A DNA stretch of 64,000 nucleotides, taken from positions 1 through 64,000 of the forward strand of contig JAUCGA010000007.1 in NCBI GenBank assembly GCA_030377865.1, written 5' to 3'. Each line of letters opens with the position of its first letter. Position 1 is the first letter of the stretch. Positions 1-7,771 of this stretch are shown here, one piece after another. The notes below the pieces were generated by a model. It worked only from the letters and a program-made list of their open reading frames with translations, had not been told where the DNA came from and did no database searches. The DNA comes from Anaerolineales bacterium HSG25. GTDB lineage: Bacteria > Chloroflexota > Anaerolineae > 4572-78 > J111. Made by a program: the position numbers and the translations under genes.

Positions 1-1747
1 AATGTTTGAGAAAAATATTTTGTTTAACAGACAAATAGTTAATAATGTTCTTTTCTGTACCTTGACCGAAAGTATAATGATAAAACAAAATCATTGCTGG
101 ATTTTTCTTGCCAGCAAACACTAATTTTCTAACTGCTGACAAATCAAGAATTAAAGAAATACAAAAATCATTGATAAAATAATTTTTGTATTTCTTTGCT
201 AATAAATTATGAAACGCCTTACTTGTTACAATTAAAGCACATCGAGTACGGTGATTGGAAAAATCTTTTGTTCGAACTAAGAATGTTTGAGAGATTTCCT
301 GTCTTGTAATAGGAATTTTATGTGTTTTGATATAGTCAAGATGTTCCTTGTTCTTTTTACTTCCCCATGGTGGATTTCCAAGAATGAAATCGAAGCCTTT
401 ATTCTGAAACACATCCACTGCGTTAAACGTAGCTTCTTCATCTAAAAAATCAGCTTCAAAAAGGTTATTATTGAGCAGGGAGGGTAATTTGATTTTATTT
501 ATTTCTGGTGGGTGTTTATAATCGAGAAGTGCCACATATAAAGAAAATGCAGTCACATTTAAGGCGCTCAAATCTTTGTCTACGCCAAATAGGTTTCGTT
601 GCATCAATTCAATCAGTTTTTCATCTGATACATTATCTTCTTCATCTTTGTTTTGCTCTTGCTCTACCATCCTACGATAGGTTTGTACTAAAAAAATACC
701 AGATCCACAGGCAGGATCAAGGACACGACATTCAGTTTTATCGTTCAGATGTTTGTCCACCGTTTGAGAAAGTATGTAATCAACAAGGAATGAGGGGGTG
801 TAAACTGCCGAGTTTTTATTTCGATTGACAGGGTCAATAATCGACTCGTAAATACCGCTAATAGTCTCTACAGAGATGATGCTAAAATCAAACACATCAA
901 ACAGAAATAATTGACGCTTATGCGCTGAAAATATAAGTGAAAGTTCAGTAAGATGCACAGGTGCAATTTCAGGGTCTTTTTCTGTTTGAAAAAGATTGCC
1001 ATTAAACCTGTCTTCTAAATATAGAAAAAACTTATTCAAGCCAATTTTATCACCGATTAATTTGTTAAAACACTTTTTTCTATCTTCTAAGGTGTCGCCT
1101 ACGATAAAACACTCATCAATTTTAATCTTTCGATCAATTAAATACCTTATAAAGATAAGGCGTAAGATAAGTATATTAGCAAACGTATCCTTTAAGGCAG
1201 GTGTGATATCTTTGGTTAATTTTTTGCGAGTTGTTTTTATATTATCAAATAACCGTTGATCGACTCGGTGTTTTTTGATATTTTTATAATAAAATGTATC
1301 TTGTAGCCATTGCCAAGTATTTCCAGATTGCAATTCCCAAAACGAAAACTTGTCTTCATAATCCGAGACGTTCAGGGGTTGTAGCTTATCGTGCTCTCTC
1401 TGATAACGGAAAGCATTATAAATTTGAACTTCATCGTCAAAGATAAAAAATACAATTGGAGCTTTGTCAAAACACCAAACCTGTCTATGGATAACAGTTT
1501 CTCGCCTTCTATTTTCCTGTTTTGTAAAATCGAAAAACAGAATAAAAGGCTCTCTATTAAAATGATAGACAGCATCAGGACGAATGATATTTAAGTTATC
1601 CCGAATGGCATGCGAAAAACATGTCCAGTTGGGAGCAATGGCAACGGAATCATCCTGTAGCTTTAGCTTTAGTTTTATGAGCGTTTGCAATGCATCCATA
1701 TTTTGGTCAATACCCAGAACAAATTTTCTACATAAACAGTATAACAT
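1..1747 (-). CDS. N-6 adenine DNA methylase / type IIG (Eco57I-like) restriction-modification protein, 3' end outside the window
   Basis: The minus-strand frame is open from 1798 to the left edge. It carries the SAM-binding motif I DPACGSGIFL (about 699-719) and the catalytic motif IV NPPW inside FDFILGNPPWGSK (about 362-400), the signature of N6-adenine methyltransferases that modify DNA, often fused to a nuclease. Between them is LFGVDKDLSALNV, the usual Asp-containing strand after motif I. The N-terminal part (FFDFTKQENRRRETVIHRQVW) resembles the nuclease-like leader of such fusions. The first ATG is at 1747, inside apparently homologous sequence (FNTPFWKQRDLANM); no ATG lies between it and the in-frame TGA at 1799-1801, and no Shine-Dalgarno is visible. 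The gene may be 5'-truncated or use a non-ATG start. The region looks AT-richer than its neighbours, suggesting acquisition. Confidence 0.8.
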   Translation of the reverse strand, partial: MLYCLCRKFVLGIDQNMDALQTLIKLKLKLQDDSVAIAPNWTCFSHAIRDNLNIIRPDAVYHFNREPFILFFDFTKQENRRRETVIHRQVWCFDKAPIVFFIFDDEVQIYNAFRYQREHDKLQPLNVSDYEDKFSFWELQSGNTWQWLQDTFYYKNIKKHRVDQRLFDNIKTTRKKLTKDITPALKDTFANILILRLIFIRYLIDRKIKIDECFIVGDTLEDRKKCFNKLIGDKIGLNKFFLYLEDRFNGNLFQTEKDPEIAPVHLTELSLIFSAHKRQLFLFDVFDFSIISVETISGIYESIIDPVNRNKNSAVYTPSFLVDYILSQTVDKHLNDKTECRVLDPACGSGIFLVQTYRRMVEQEQNKDEEDNVSDEKLIELMQRNLFGVDKDLSALNVTAFSLYVALLDYKHPPEINKIKLPSLLNNNLFEADFLDEEATFNAVDVFQNKGFDFILGNPPWGSKKNKEHLDYIKTHKIPITRQEISQTFLVRTKDFSNHRTRCALIVTSKAFHNLLAKKYKNYFINDFCISLILDLSAVRKLVFAGKKNPAMILFYHYTFGQGTEKNIINYLSVKQNIFLKH

Positions 1748-1813
1748 ATTTGCCAAGTCACGTTGCTTCCAAAACGGTGTATTGAATCGATTTAACGATC
1801 AACAACTATTCGA

Positions 1814-2779
1814 TTACGAATCTCGTTTAGCCGGCAAATGGGGCGAAGTAATGTTAATACCCTTGGTCTCAATCGGCTGTTTGACCTCTTTGGTCGTCCA
1901 AGCGATGTCCCACACCACGTGGGTACGTTTGTGGACTTTGTAGTCCCACCAACCTAGCAGACGAGAATACCCCTCTAAAATAGCCAGCCAAACCAAAATA
2001 CCGATCAGTTTCAGTGCGCCCCAGACCTCATCAAGGGCGATTTTCGCCAAACGTCCTACGCCCATGCTCGATACTTCGTAGCCGTATTTGGCCTTGAGAT
2101 GCAAGTGCCCAGCATGGTTACGGCGACGCTGTTTGACAAAGTCACCCACGGTTTCTGGCCCCATGTTAAAGACCACCGCGTCGGGGGCGTAGCGAATCTG
2201 TAGGCCACTCCGAATCATGATCGCTTCGACAAAGGCTTCGTCCATGGCTACATCGGGCGGAATCTGGTCGAACAGTTTGCGAAAGGCAATCAACTCGCCC
2301 AAACGAGGAATCTCCAAACAGAGTTGATGCTCCATTTTGAGACGCAAATGAGTCAAAAAGCCGACAATATGCTCTGGGGTGTTGACCGGAACCTTGTGTG
2401 CGCCAGTCATGCCGACTGCTGGATCACCGAACATTCGCACCATGTTTTCGATTGCATCCTCGTGGGGAATGGTGTCGCCACTCTCTAGTACACAAATATC
2501 GGTAGAGGCATGTTTTAAGAAAACATTGATGGCGCTAGTTTTACCTTCTCGTTTTTCTTGCACATGGAGTTGCAAGCGTGGTTCAACAGCCAAAAACTCC
2601 TCTACAATTTCAATGGTACGGTCGGTACAGCCAGAGGCAACGACAATAATATCAACAATATTCACCAAATGCAGGCGTTGACTCCGCACGGCGTGTAAAA
2701 TTTTGGCAATATTCGCCTCTTCATTGTGCGCGGTAATGCCAATGCTACATTCTACTTTCTCTTTTGGTTCAATAACCAT
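1814..2779 (-). CDS. GT2 family glycosyltransferase
   Basis: An inverting family 2 glycosyltransferase that transfers a sugar from a nucleotide donor. The fold is visible as GITAHNEEANI near the N terminus, DIIVVASGCTDRT for the nucleotide site, KREGKTSAIN, a degenerate acidic motif (LESGD) where DxD is expected, and a QRRRNHAGH stretch in the place of QxxRW. A hydrophobic segment near the C terminus (ALKLIGILVWLAILEGY) should anchor it in the membrane. The reading frame also offers an ATG at 2785, but AAGGA sits only two bases before that one and seven bases before the ATG at 2779, so 2779 is preferred. It lies downstream of a second GT2 gene on the same strand, separated by a palindromic repeat, so cotranscription is uncertain. 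Acceptor and sugar are unknown. Confidence 0.82.
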   Translation of the reverse strand: MVIEPKEKVECSIGITAHNEEANIAKILHAVRSQRLHLVNIVDIIVVASGCTDRTIEIVEEFLAVEPRLQLHVQEKREGKTSAINVFLKHASTDICVLESGDTIPHEDAIENMVRMFGDPAVGMTGAHKVPVNTPEHIVGFLTHLRLKMEHQLCLEIPRLGELIAFRKLFDQIPPDVAMDEAFVEAIMIRSGLQIRYAPDAVVFNMGPETVGDFVKQRRRNHAGHLHLKAKYGYEVSSMGVGRLAKIALDEVWGALKLIGILVWLAILEGYSRLLGWWDYKVHKRTHVVWDIAWTTKEVKQPIETKGINITSPHLPAKRDS

Positions 2780-2861
2780 AATCATATCCTTTCTTTGTGC
2801 TAATCATACTCGTAGCATTGTTTAATAGATGACTTAAAAACTACTAATAATGGCATTAATT

Positions 2862-2928
2862 AAGTTGTGCATGTTGTCGGGAGAATGGTTCAATCTTTAA
2901 GATTGAACCATTCTGAATCGTGCAACTT
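2862..2928. repeat. Nested palindromic repeat, family A (copy 1)
   Basis: A perfect-looking inverted repeat built on AGAATGGTTCAATCTT and its complement (2882-2914), flanked by outer arms AAGTTGTGCA (2862-2871) and TGCAACTT (2921-2928). The same architecture and almost the same core recur at 18628-18693, so this is a dispersed repeat rather than a gene-specific terminator. It could still fold in RNA and end transcription of the upstream glycosyltransferase. Confidence 0.85.
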
Positions 2929-2977
2929 ATTCAAGACTCGTTCCTAACGGTTCATATTACCGCTATTATAACACAAG

Positions 2978-4537
2978 TTACGAGCTACGTCTCACACTGG
3001 TTGATGAAGGGGTACGGTTGGGATACAGTTGAGCCATCAGCCATGCATACAAATCATGCCGAGCCTCCCAAACGCCTTGTCCACCGACGTAACCAAAGCT
3101 GAGGGCATACAGCAAGATAAAGGGGACGGCAAAAATATGCCCATTTGTAGCCGCTAACCATGCTCCCCACAATGAATAGAGGCACAGCCCAAATTCAGCC
3201 ACCGCTAACCAACTTAAGGGCAGGCGATAAGCACTCTTTTGCCATTGGTCGCCTGAGGCGGCGACATTAAACTTAGGGGTACGCCGAAACATGCTCCCTA
3301 CACCCAGAAATGCCTCGACCACTGCTTTACTGTTGCTAAGTGCCACACCGCCCCCCACCAAGGCCAACAGGGGCATGGCTCGATAGTGTTTACGCCAGCG
3401 GTCAGGGTACAGGGCGATTTGAGTAACCAGATACATGAGCGGTGGCCCCATAGTTCCTAAACTGAGATAAATAAGCGGGAAACGGATATTGTCTGTCCCA
3501 CCGTACAGCATCAATAGCGGGGTAATAAGCGTCAGAATGACCATGAGGGGATGCACCATGTAGTTGCTGAGATGGATCATGGCTTGTAGTTTGGTGAACC
3601 AAGATAGTTCGGCGGCGAGTACGGTTCGGCCTAGTTTCTTGAGGCATTGAATTGATCCTTTGGCCCAACGAAACTGTTGCCGTTTGAAGGCGGCTAGTTG
3701 AGGCGGAATCTCTGCTGGGGCGACTACATCGGGCAGATACAACACCTGCCAATCTTTGAGTTGGGCGCGGTAACTCAGGTCAAAATCTTCGCACAGAGTA
3801 TCATGTTGCCACCCTCCCGCCGAGTCGATGCAGGTTCGTCGCCATACACCCGCAGTGCCGTTAAAGTTCATCAGCAGTCCACTACGATTACGGGCGGTTT
3901 GCTCGACATTAAAGTGACCGTCGATGGCTAAGGCTTGAGCGGCGGTCAGACTAGAATAATCTCGATTCAGATGCCCCCACCGAGTTTGCACAAAACCTGC
4001 CTGTGGCTGGGTTATAAGATGGGGAATCGTTCGTAATAAGAAATCAGGGTTAGGGACAAAATCAGCATCAAAAATGGCAATAAACTCACCCGTAGCAGAT
4101 TTTAGACCATTTTCTAGGGCTCCGGCCTTAAAACCAACTCGATTACGACGATGAATCCAGTCGATGTTGACTCCTTGTTGTTTGTATTGTGCCACACAGG
4201 TACGAGCAATCTCAGCGGTGTGGTCGGTCGAATCATCAAGCAGTTGAATCTGAATTCGGTCTGCCGGATAGTCGAGGTTTACGATCGCCTCAACCAAACG
4301 AGTGACGACCAATGCCTCATTAAAGATAGGCAACTGTACCGTGATGGTAGGCAAATCATTGGATAGTTGGTGTGCAGGCTGTAGGGGGTTTGTGACCTTC
4401 TTAGAAGCTCTAGCGAACTGTTCTACCTTGATTCGCCGTTTTGATTTTAGATACAAAAAGGTCAACATATAGGCGTTAAAAGCATAAACCGCCAACCAGA
4501 GGGCGGCAATAATATAGATTATTGTTAAAACAAACAT
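2978..4537 (-). CDS. Processive GT2 glycosyltransferase, cellulose-synthase-like
   Basis: A membrane-embedded polysaccharide synthase of the BcsA/HasA/GT2 type. One transmembrane helix (residues 3-30) precedes the cytosolic catalytic domain, with FNEALVV at 72-78, LLDDSTD at 99-105, the DxD motif DAD at 157-159, the catalytic base region CEDFD at 249-253 and QQFRW (QxxRW) at 287-291. After it come several hydrophobic segments (about 320-400 and 450-500). Length 519 residues is usual for single-chain synthases that lack a PilZ domain. The start is supported by AGGAG six bases upstream of the ATG at 4537. The neighbouring GT2 gene suggests a shared glycan or glycolipid product; beta-mannan and glucan synthases of this shape cannot be told apart by eye. 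Confidence 0.87.
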   Translation of the reverse strand: MFVLTIIYIIAALWLAVYAFNAYMLTFLYLKSKRRIKVEQFARASKKVTNPLQPAHQLSNDLPTITVQLPIFNEALVVTRLVEAIVNLDYPADRIQIQLLDDSTDHTAEIARTCVAQYKQQGVNIDWIHRRNRVGFKAGALENGLKSATGEFIAIFDADFVPNPDFLLRTIPHLITQPQAGFVQTRWGHLNRDYSSLTAAQALAIDGHFNVEQTARNRSGLLMNFNGTAGVWRRTCIDSAGGWQHDTLCEDFDLSYRAQLKDWQVLYLPDVVAPAEIPPQLAAFKRQQFRWAKGSIQCLKKLGRTVLAAELSWFTKLQAMIHLSNYMVHPLMVILTLITPLLMLYGGTDNIRFPLIYLSLGTMGPPLMYLVTQIALYPDRWRKHYRAMPLLALVGGGVALSNSKAVVEAFLGVGSMFRRTPKFNVAASGDQWQKSAYRLPLSWLAVAEFGLCLYSLWGAWLAATNGHIFAVPFILLYALSFGYVGGQGVWEARHDLYAWLMAQLYPNRTPSSTSVRRSS

Positions 4538-4870
4538 GATTGCTCCTTGGGCTTAAACAGTTATCTGAATATCCATGTCTCTCAAATCGATGGAATCGCC
4601 AGATAAACAGAAATCTGCTCACCAAGATGGCGAGCAGACACAAGCGGGCAGTATAACACGATTGTTAATGGCTCACAAGAACAATGAAGATTGGCACATC
4701 AGGCGATTCAGCCGGTTTTCTTAGCAAATTGTCCTAGCTATCAGCGTTGTGATTAAGAGAAATGGCTAAAAATCATCGCGCCGTTTGGCCTATTTTTTGA
4801 GTCTCACTGTGTCTGAGGCTCAAATCTTTAGGGAGCAATAAAATAAACTGGGTTACTTTGGAGATTTTGG

Positions 4871-4961
4871 GTAAATATTCAGTGAACTCGCCAGAAAGAG
4901 TGTCAGAAACCCGATTTCTTTGAGAAATCGGGTTTCTAGGGCTACTTTACTGAATTTTTAC
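4871..4961. mobile_element. 91-bp MITE-like element, copy 1
   Basis: Terminal inverted repeats of the form GTAAATATTCAGTGAA / complement of TTACTGAATTTTTAC enclose a central palindrome with GAAACCCGATTTCT arms. The direct repeat ATTTTGG occurs on both sides (4864-4870 and 4962-4968), consistent with a target-site duplication. Related copies lie at 7642-7733, 14342-14432 and 24204-24294. It contains no reading frame, so movement would need a transposase supplied elsewhere. Confidence 0.8.
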
Positions 4962-5071
4962 ATTTTGGGAGGAGGCAGATAAGCATAATTTCTGGGGAAA
5001 ATTCAATGCGATTGAAAACCTGCTTGCTACCCGATAAGAAGTTTAGCTTAGACTAATCATGGAATAATATT

Positions 5072-5140
5072 TGACAGGATTAACAGAATTAACAAGATTA
5101 AAAGCAAAAAATCCTGTCAATTCTGCCAAATATCCTGTCA
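5072..5140. repeat. TGACAGGATTAA-type palindromic repeat, copy 1
   Basis: Begins TGACAGGATTAACAG and ends with TCCTGTCA; an extra TCCTGTCAA lies inside, so two alternative hairpins are possible. A more compact copy is at 18761-18808. Confidence 0.75.
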
Positions 5141-5207
5141 AAAAAATCTTTTCTCTAATCAGGATGTCGGTTACCAAGAATCTGTTGAGTCTCGGTACAT
5201 ATTACGT

Positions 5208-5235
5208 TTGCCGATTTCGTTAAAACCAGTATAAT
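5208..5235 (+). promoter_or_regulatory. Sigma-70-type promoter of tRNA-Leu
   Basis: TTGCCG at 5208-5213 and a consensus TATAAT at 5230-5235 are separated by 16 bp. The tRNA begins 22 bases after the -10 hexamer. Confidence 0.75.
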
Positions 5236-5256
5236 ACTCCACATCAATTTATTAGT

Positions 5257-5338
5257 GGGGCTGTGTCGGAATTGGCAGACGAGCTAGACTTAGGATCTGG
5301 TGCCGCGAGGCGTGAGGGTTCGAGTCCCTCCAGCCCCA
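5257..5338 (+). tRNA. tRNA-Leu (anticodon TAG)
   Basis: An 82-nt class II tRNA. The acceptor stem pairs GGGGCTG (5257-5263) with CAGCCCC (5331-5337), the anticodon loop reads CTTAGGA giving TAG, a long variable arm (TGCCGCGAGGCG) follows, and the T arm holds GGTTCGAGTCC. It decodes CUN leucine codons. The 3' CCA is not encoded. It is a single-gene unit with its own promoter and terminator. Confidence 0.96.
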
Positions 5339-5348
5339 TACTAAAACA

Positions 5349-5378
5349 AAAACCGCCTATTTAATGGCGGTTTTTTTG
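5349..5378 (+). terminator. Rho-independent terminator of tRNA-Leu
   Basis: Stem AACCGCC (5351-5357) with GGCGGTT (5366-5372) followed by a run of seven T. Confidence 0.92.
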
Positions 5379-5433
5379 TTTATGGATGTGTAAATTCTAT
5401 ATTTTGGTTACCCATACATGATTAAGGGCTGTC

Positions 5434-5757
5434 TTACTTAATTATCCGTACCCAAAAGGCTATTTTAGTTTGATATTCTTGCCGCATCTCCTTATAGCGC
5501 CGCTCTACCTGAATCAACCGTTTACTTTGGTCACTCAGTTGCAGAGTGTATTCGGTCATAGTAATCCGAGCGCAATCTTGAGGGCGAACTAAAATAAAAC
5601 CGCCCACATGCTCATCGGTCTCAAAATGAAGATGGGCTAACGGATTCAGCCAAAAATGGCTCTCTTGAGGCATAGCTAAATGGTATTCGACCCCGGCGAC
5701 AGGGTTATCGTCCAACCATAACATGCCTCTCCCTTCAACAAAATCACCTGGTCTCAT
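5434..5757 (-). CDS. Hypothetical protein, 107 aa
   Basis: Not recognised. The protein is soluble, with aromatic and acidic N-terminal sequence (LWLDDNPVAGVEYHL) and a charged, probably helical segment QSKRLIQVERRYKEMRQEYQ near the C terminus. It has no signal peptide or membrane helix. Its ATG at 5757 overlaps the last 14 bases of the AI-2E transporter gene, an arrangement typical of translational coupling, so it probably is a real gene expressed with that transporter. No function is proposed. Confidence 0.6.
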   Translation of the reverse strand: MRPGDFVEGRGMLWLDDNPVAGVEYHLAMPQESHFWLNPLAHLHFETDEHVGGFILVRPQDCARITMTEYTLQLSDQSKRLIQVERRYKEMRQEYQTKIAFWVRIIK

Positions 5758-6889
5758 AATCGATATTCACCTTTTCTGACATGGTTTGCGTTAATGCTGG
5801 AGATGTTTCCGTCTCGATAACATAGGGTTCTAAATCGAGCAGACGACGATAGAGATAACTCCCTAATACCCGTACAGTGGCGATAATTGGTGCGGCTAAC
5901 AATAACCCTAATGCACCACCAACACTTGCCCCTGCTATAATCCCCACAATAATCACTGCTGGAGCTAATTTAAGACGTGTGCCAATAATTCGCGGTACCA
6001 GATAATTAGTATCGAACTGCCACATCAAAAAGTAAAACCCTCCAACAACTATGGCTAATCCCCAACTCGGAATCGGCAAATAGGTTGAACCTTGAAAAAA
6101 GGCAAACGTTATCCCAATATAAGCCGAAATACCATATCCCCAATTGGGAATCAGTTCTAAAATTGCGGCGACTACCCCCAACAACAAGGCACTACGAATC
6201 CCTAGTAAGGTCATCACCACCGACACCACAACTCCAACAATCGTGGCCAGCATTACTTGGCCTAAAAAGTAGGCTCTCCAAACGCTATCGATTTCACGTC
6301 GGAGTTGGCTAAACTCCTCGTAATAAACCTCTGGAATCCAGCTATCTACCCAGCGGCTAAAGCGATTTGCATCTAACAAAAGATAGAATCCGACGACTAG
6401 GATAAAAATCATCCAAATAACACCACCGGCAATACCAACCGCCAAGTCAGCGGCAATAACGGCCAAGGGAGAAACAGCCTGACTAAGGTTTTTAGCGGCT
6501 TGTTGACGCAACTCATCTAAATCTATTTTTGTACCACCAAAGCTAGTTTGTTGATGGTCAATTATCTCTTGCAACTGCTGGTTAAGAGTCTGTATATCAA
6601 AATCTATTTCAGCCATTTGCTGGACCATGAGTGGGCCGGCCAAAGTCGGGATTAAGGCCAACACGATCAAAAAACTGATATAAACAAACACCGAGCTTAC
6701 TTTACGCCCAAAGCGAGTATGAGCGGTTAAATGATTGACAAATGGGTTTAGCAAATAAGCAATAATGACAGCAATCGCTAATGGTGCGAGAACCATGCTA
6801 AAGTACCAAATGACTAAACCGATAATGATAAGATAGGTAACAGATATAACCCGTTTAGTAGCGGGTGTCCATTTAGGAGCTTTTGACAA
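5744..6889 (-). CDS. AI-2E family (PF01594) transporter/permease
   Basis: A polytopic inner-membrane protein of the AI-2E exporter/UPF0118 family, whose members export small molecules or exchange ions; substrates are rarely known. It has paired N-terminal helices (YLIIIGLVIWYFSMVLAP, LAIAVIIAYLLNPFV), a cytoplasmic helical section (about 85-140), then five or more helices including the conserved GYFLLLDANR-like and LIPNWGYGI regions. The longest frame begins at 6943, but that start would place a terminator hairpin (6902-6931) inside the coding sequence. GGAGGT at 6894-6899 followed four bases later by TTG at 6889 fits a TTG start and gives 381 residues (SKAPKWTPATKRV onward). It lies downstream of lepB and upstream of a small overlapping gene. 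Confidence 0.88.
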   Translation of the reverse strand: MSKAPKWTPATKRVISVTYLIIIGLVIWYFSMVLAPLAIAVIIAYLLNPFVNHLTAHTRFGRKVSSVFVYISFLIVLALIPTLAGPLMVQQMAEIDFDIQTLNQQLQEIIDHQQTSFGGTKIDLDELRQQAAKNLSQAVSPLAVIAADLAVGIAGGVIWMIFILVVGFYLLLDANRFSRWVDSWIPEVYYEEFSQLRREIDSVWRAYFLGQVMLATIVGVVVSVVMTLLGIRSALLLGVVAAILELIPNWGYGISAYIGITFAFFQGSTYLPIPSWGLAIVVGGFYFLMWQFDTNYLVPRIIGTRLKLAPAVIIVGIIAGASVGGALGLLLAAPIIATVRVLGSYLYRRLLDLEPYVIETETSPALTQTMSEKVNIDYETR

Positions 6890-6901
6890 AACTACCTCCA
6901 C

Positions 6902-6931
6902 AAAAAAGAGATACCGAATTTGGTATCTCTT
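6902..6931 (-). terminator. Terminator between lepB and the AI-2E gene
   Basis: On the minus strand AAGAGATACC pairs with GGTATCTCTT and runs into TTTTTTG. It follows the lepB stop codon (6964) by about 30 bases and argues against the upstream start of the transporter frame. Confidence 0.85.
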
Positions 6932-6963
6932 AAGGTAAAACAAATTATAGGTGAACGCAAATC

Positions 6964-7569
6964 TTAATCAATAAATCCAATTTCATCCATAGGCCAATAA
7001 GAAAACCAAGCTCGACCAATTACTTCGTTAAGAGGGACAGTGCCAAAGTTGCGCGAATCGTTAGAAAAGTTGCGATTGTCTCCCAAAACAAAAATTTGCG
7101 ACTGAGGGATAGTTATCGGCCCATAAGAGCCAAAAGTTGGATTTAACAGATAAGGTTCTGTTAATATTTGACCATTAACAAGAACTTGACCGTCATGAAT
7201 TTCAACATGGTCGCCCGGTAAACCAATGACACGCTTGATTAACAACTCTCCATTTTGAGCCGGAACCCTAACCACGACCACATCACCTCGGTCAGGGCCA
7301 CTACTAAAGCTAAAATATTGCCGAATATAGCTATTATAAGATAGTTTTTCGACAACTAATCGCTGGTCTGAATGTAGGCTAGGCTCCATGCTTTGCCCAT
7401 AGACACGAGTTGCCTGAGCCAAAAACAGGTTTATAAGAATGGCGATCAACGCGGCAGGAATGACGGTTTCAAGAATATCTCTGAGAAACTGAACAAGTTT
7501 GAAAAATGAGGATGGTTCAGGTTCGGGTTCAACGTAATACTCTTCAATATCAAACTGTTCAGAATACAT
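6964..7569 (-). CDS. lepB: Signal peptidase I
   Basis: Cleaves signal peptides from secreted preproteins at the outer face of the cytoplasmic membrane, using a Ser-Lys dyad. A single transmembrane helix (TVIPAALIAILINLFLAQA) precedes the catalytic Ser in GQSMEPSL (residue 64 counted from the upstream ATG at 7581) and the general base Lys in LLIKRVIGLPGD (residue 116). The conserved GDNRNFSNDSRNFG box follows. About 200 residues is normal for Gram-positive-like and Chloroflexota enzymes. The ATG at 7569 is preferred because GAGGGA lies just before it, whereas the ATG at 7581 has no such site. The gene ends at a strong terminator. Confidence 0.93.
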   Translation of the reverse strand: MYSEQFDIEEYYVEPEPEPSSFFKLVQFLRDILETVIPAALIAILINLFLAQATRVYGQSMEPSLHSDQRLVVEKLSYNSYIRQYFSFSSGPDRGDVVVVRVPAQNGELLIKRVIGLPGDHVEIHDGQVLVNGQILTEPYLLNPTFGSYGPITIPQSQIFVLGDNRNFSNDSRNFGTVPLNEVIGRAWFSYWPMDEIGFID

Positions 7570-7641
7570 AGAATCCCTCATGTCGGTCTAATGTTTGGAA
7601 TTTTTCGATATTTATCTACGCAAGAGAGAGTCTAAAGGTTT

Positions 7642-7733
7642 GTAAAAGTTCAGTAAAGTAGCCCCTAGAAACCCGATTTCTTAAAGAAATCGGGTTTCTG
7701 ACACTCTTTCTGGCGAGTTCACTGAATATTTAC
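7642..7733. mobile_element. MITE-like element, copy 2 (opposite orientation)
   Basis: Runs from GTAAAAGTTCAGTAAAG to CACTGAATATTTAC around a perfect GAAACCCGATTTCTT palindrome. Unlike the other copies it is not flanked by a direct repeat. Instead AGAGAGTCTAAA on the left and TTTAGACTCTCT on the right form an inverted repeat, as if it had entered the loop of an older hairpin. Confidence 0.8.
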
Positions 7734-7771
7734 ATTTAGACTCTCTTCTATTTTGAGTATCGGTTACTTAT

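Larger units (their letters stand above)
4538..5256. other. Gene-free 0.7-kb stretch rich in palindromic repeats
   Basis: No coding frame of interest. It holds an inverted repeat at about 4557-4611 (GTTATCTG/CAGATAAAC arms), MITE-like copy 1 at 4871-4961, a TGACAGGA-type palindrome at 5072-5140, and the tRNA-Leu promoter at its right end. Confidence 0.7.

Noticed and set aside
1584-1943. 119-codon plus-strand frame across the methylase/glycosyltransferase junction
   Set aside because: Antisense to two better-supported genes with clear motifs.
6890-6943. Longer AI-2E transporter start at 6943
   Set aside because: It would translate a terminator hairpin and the GGAGGT ribosome site.
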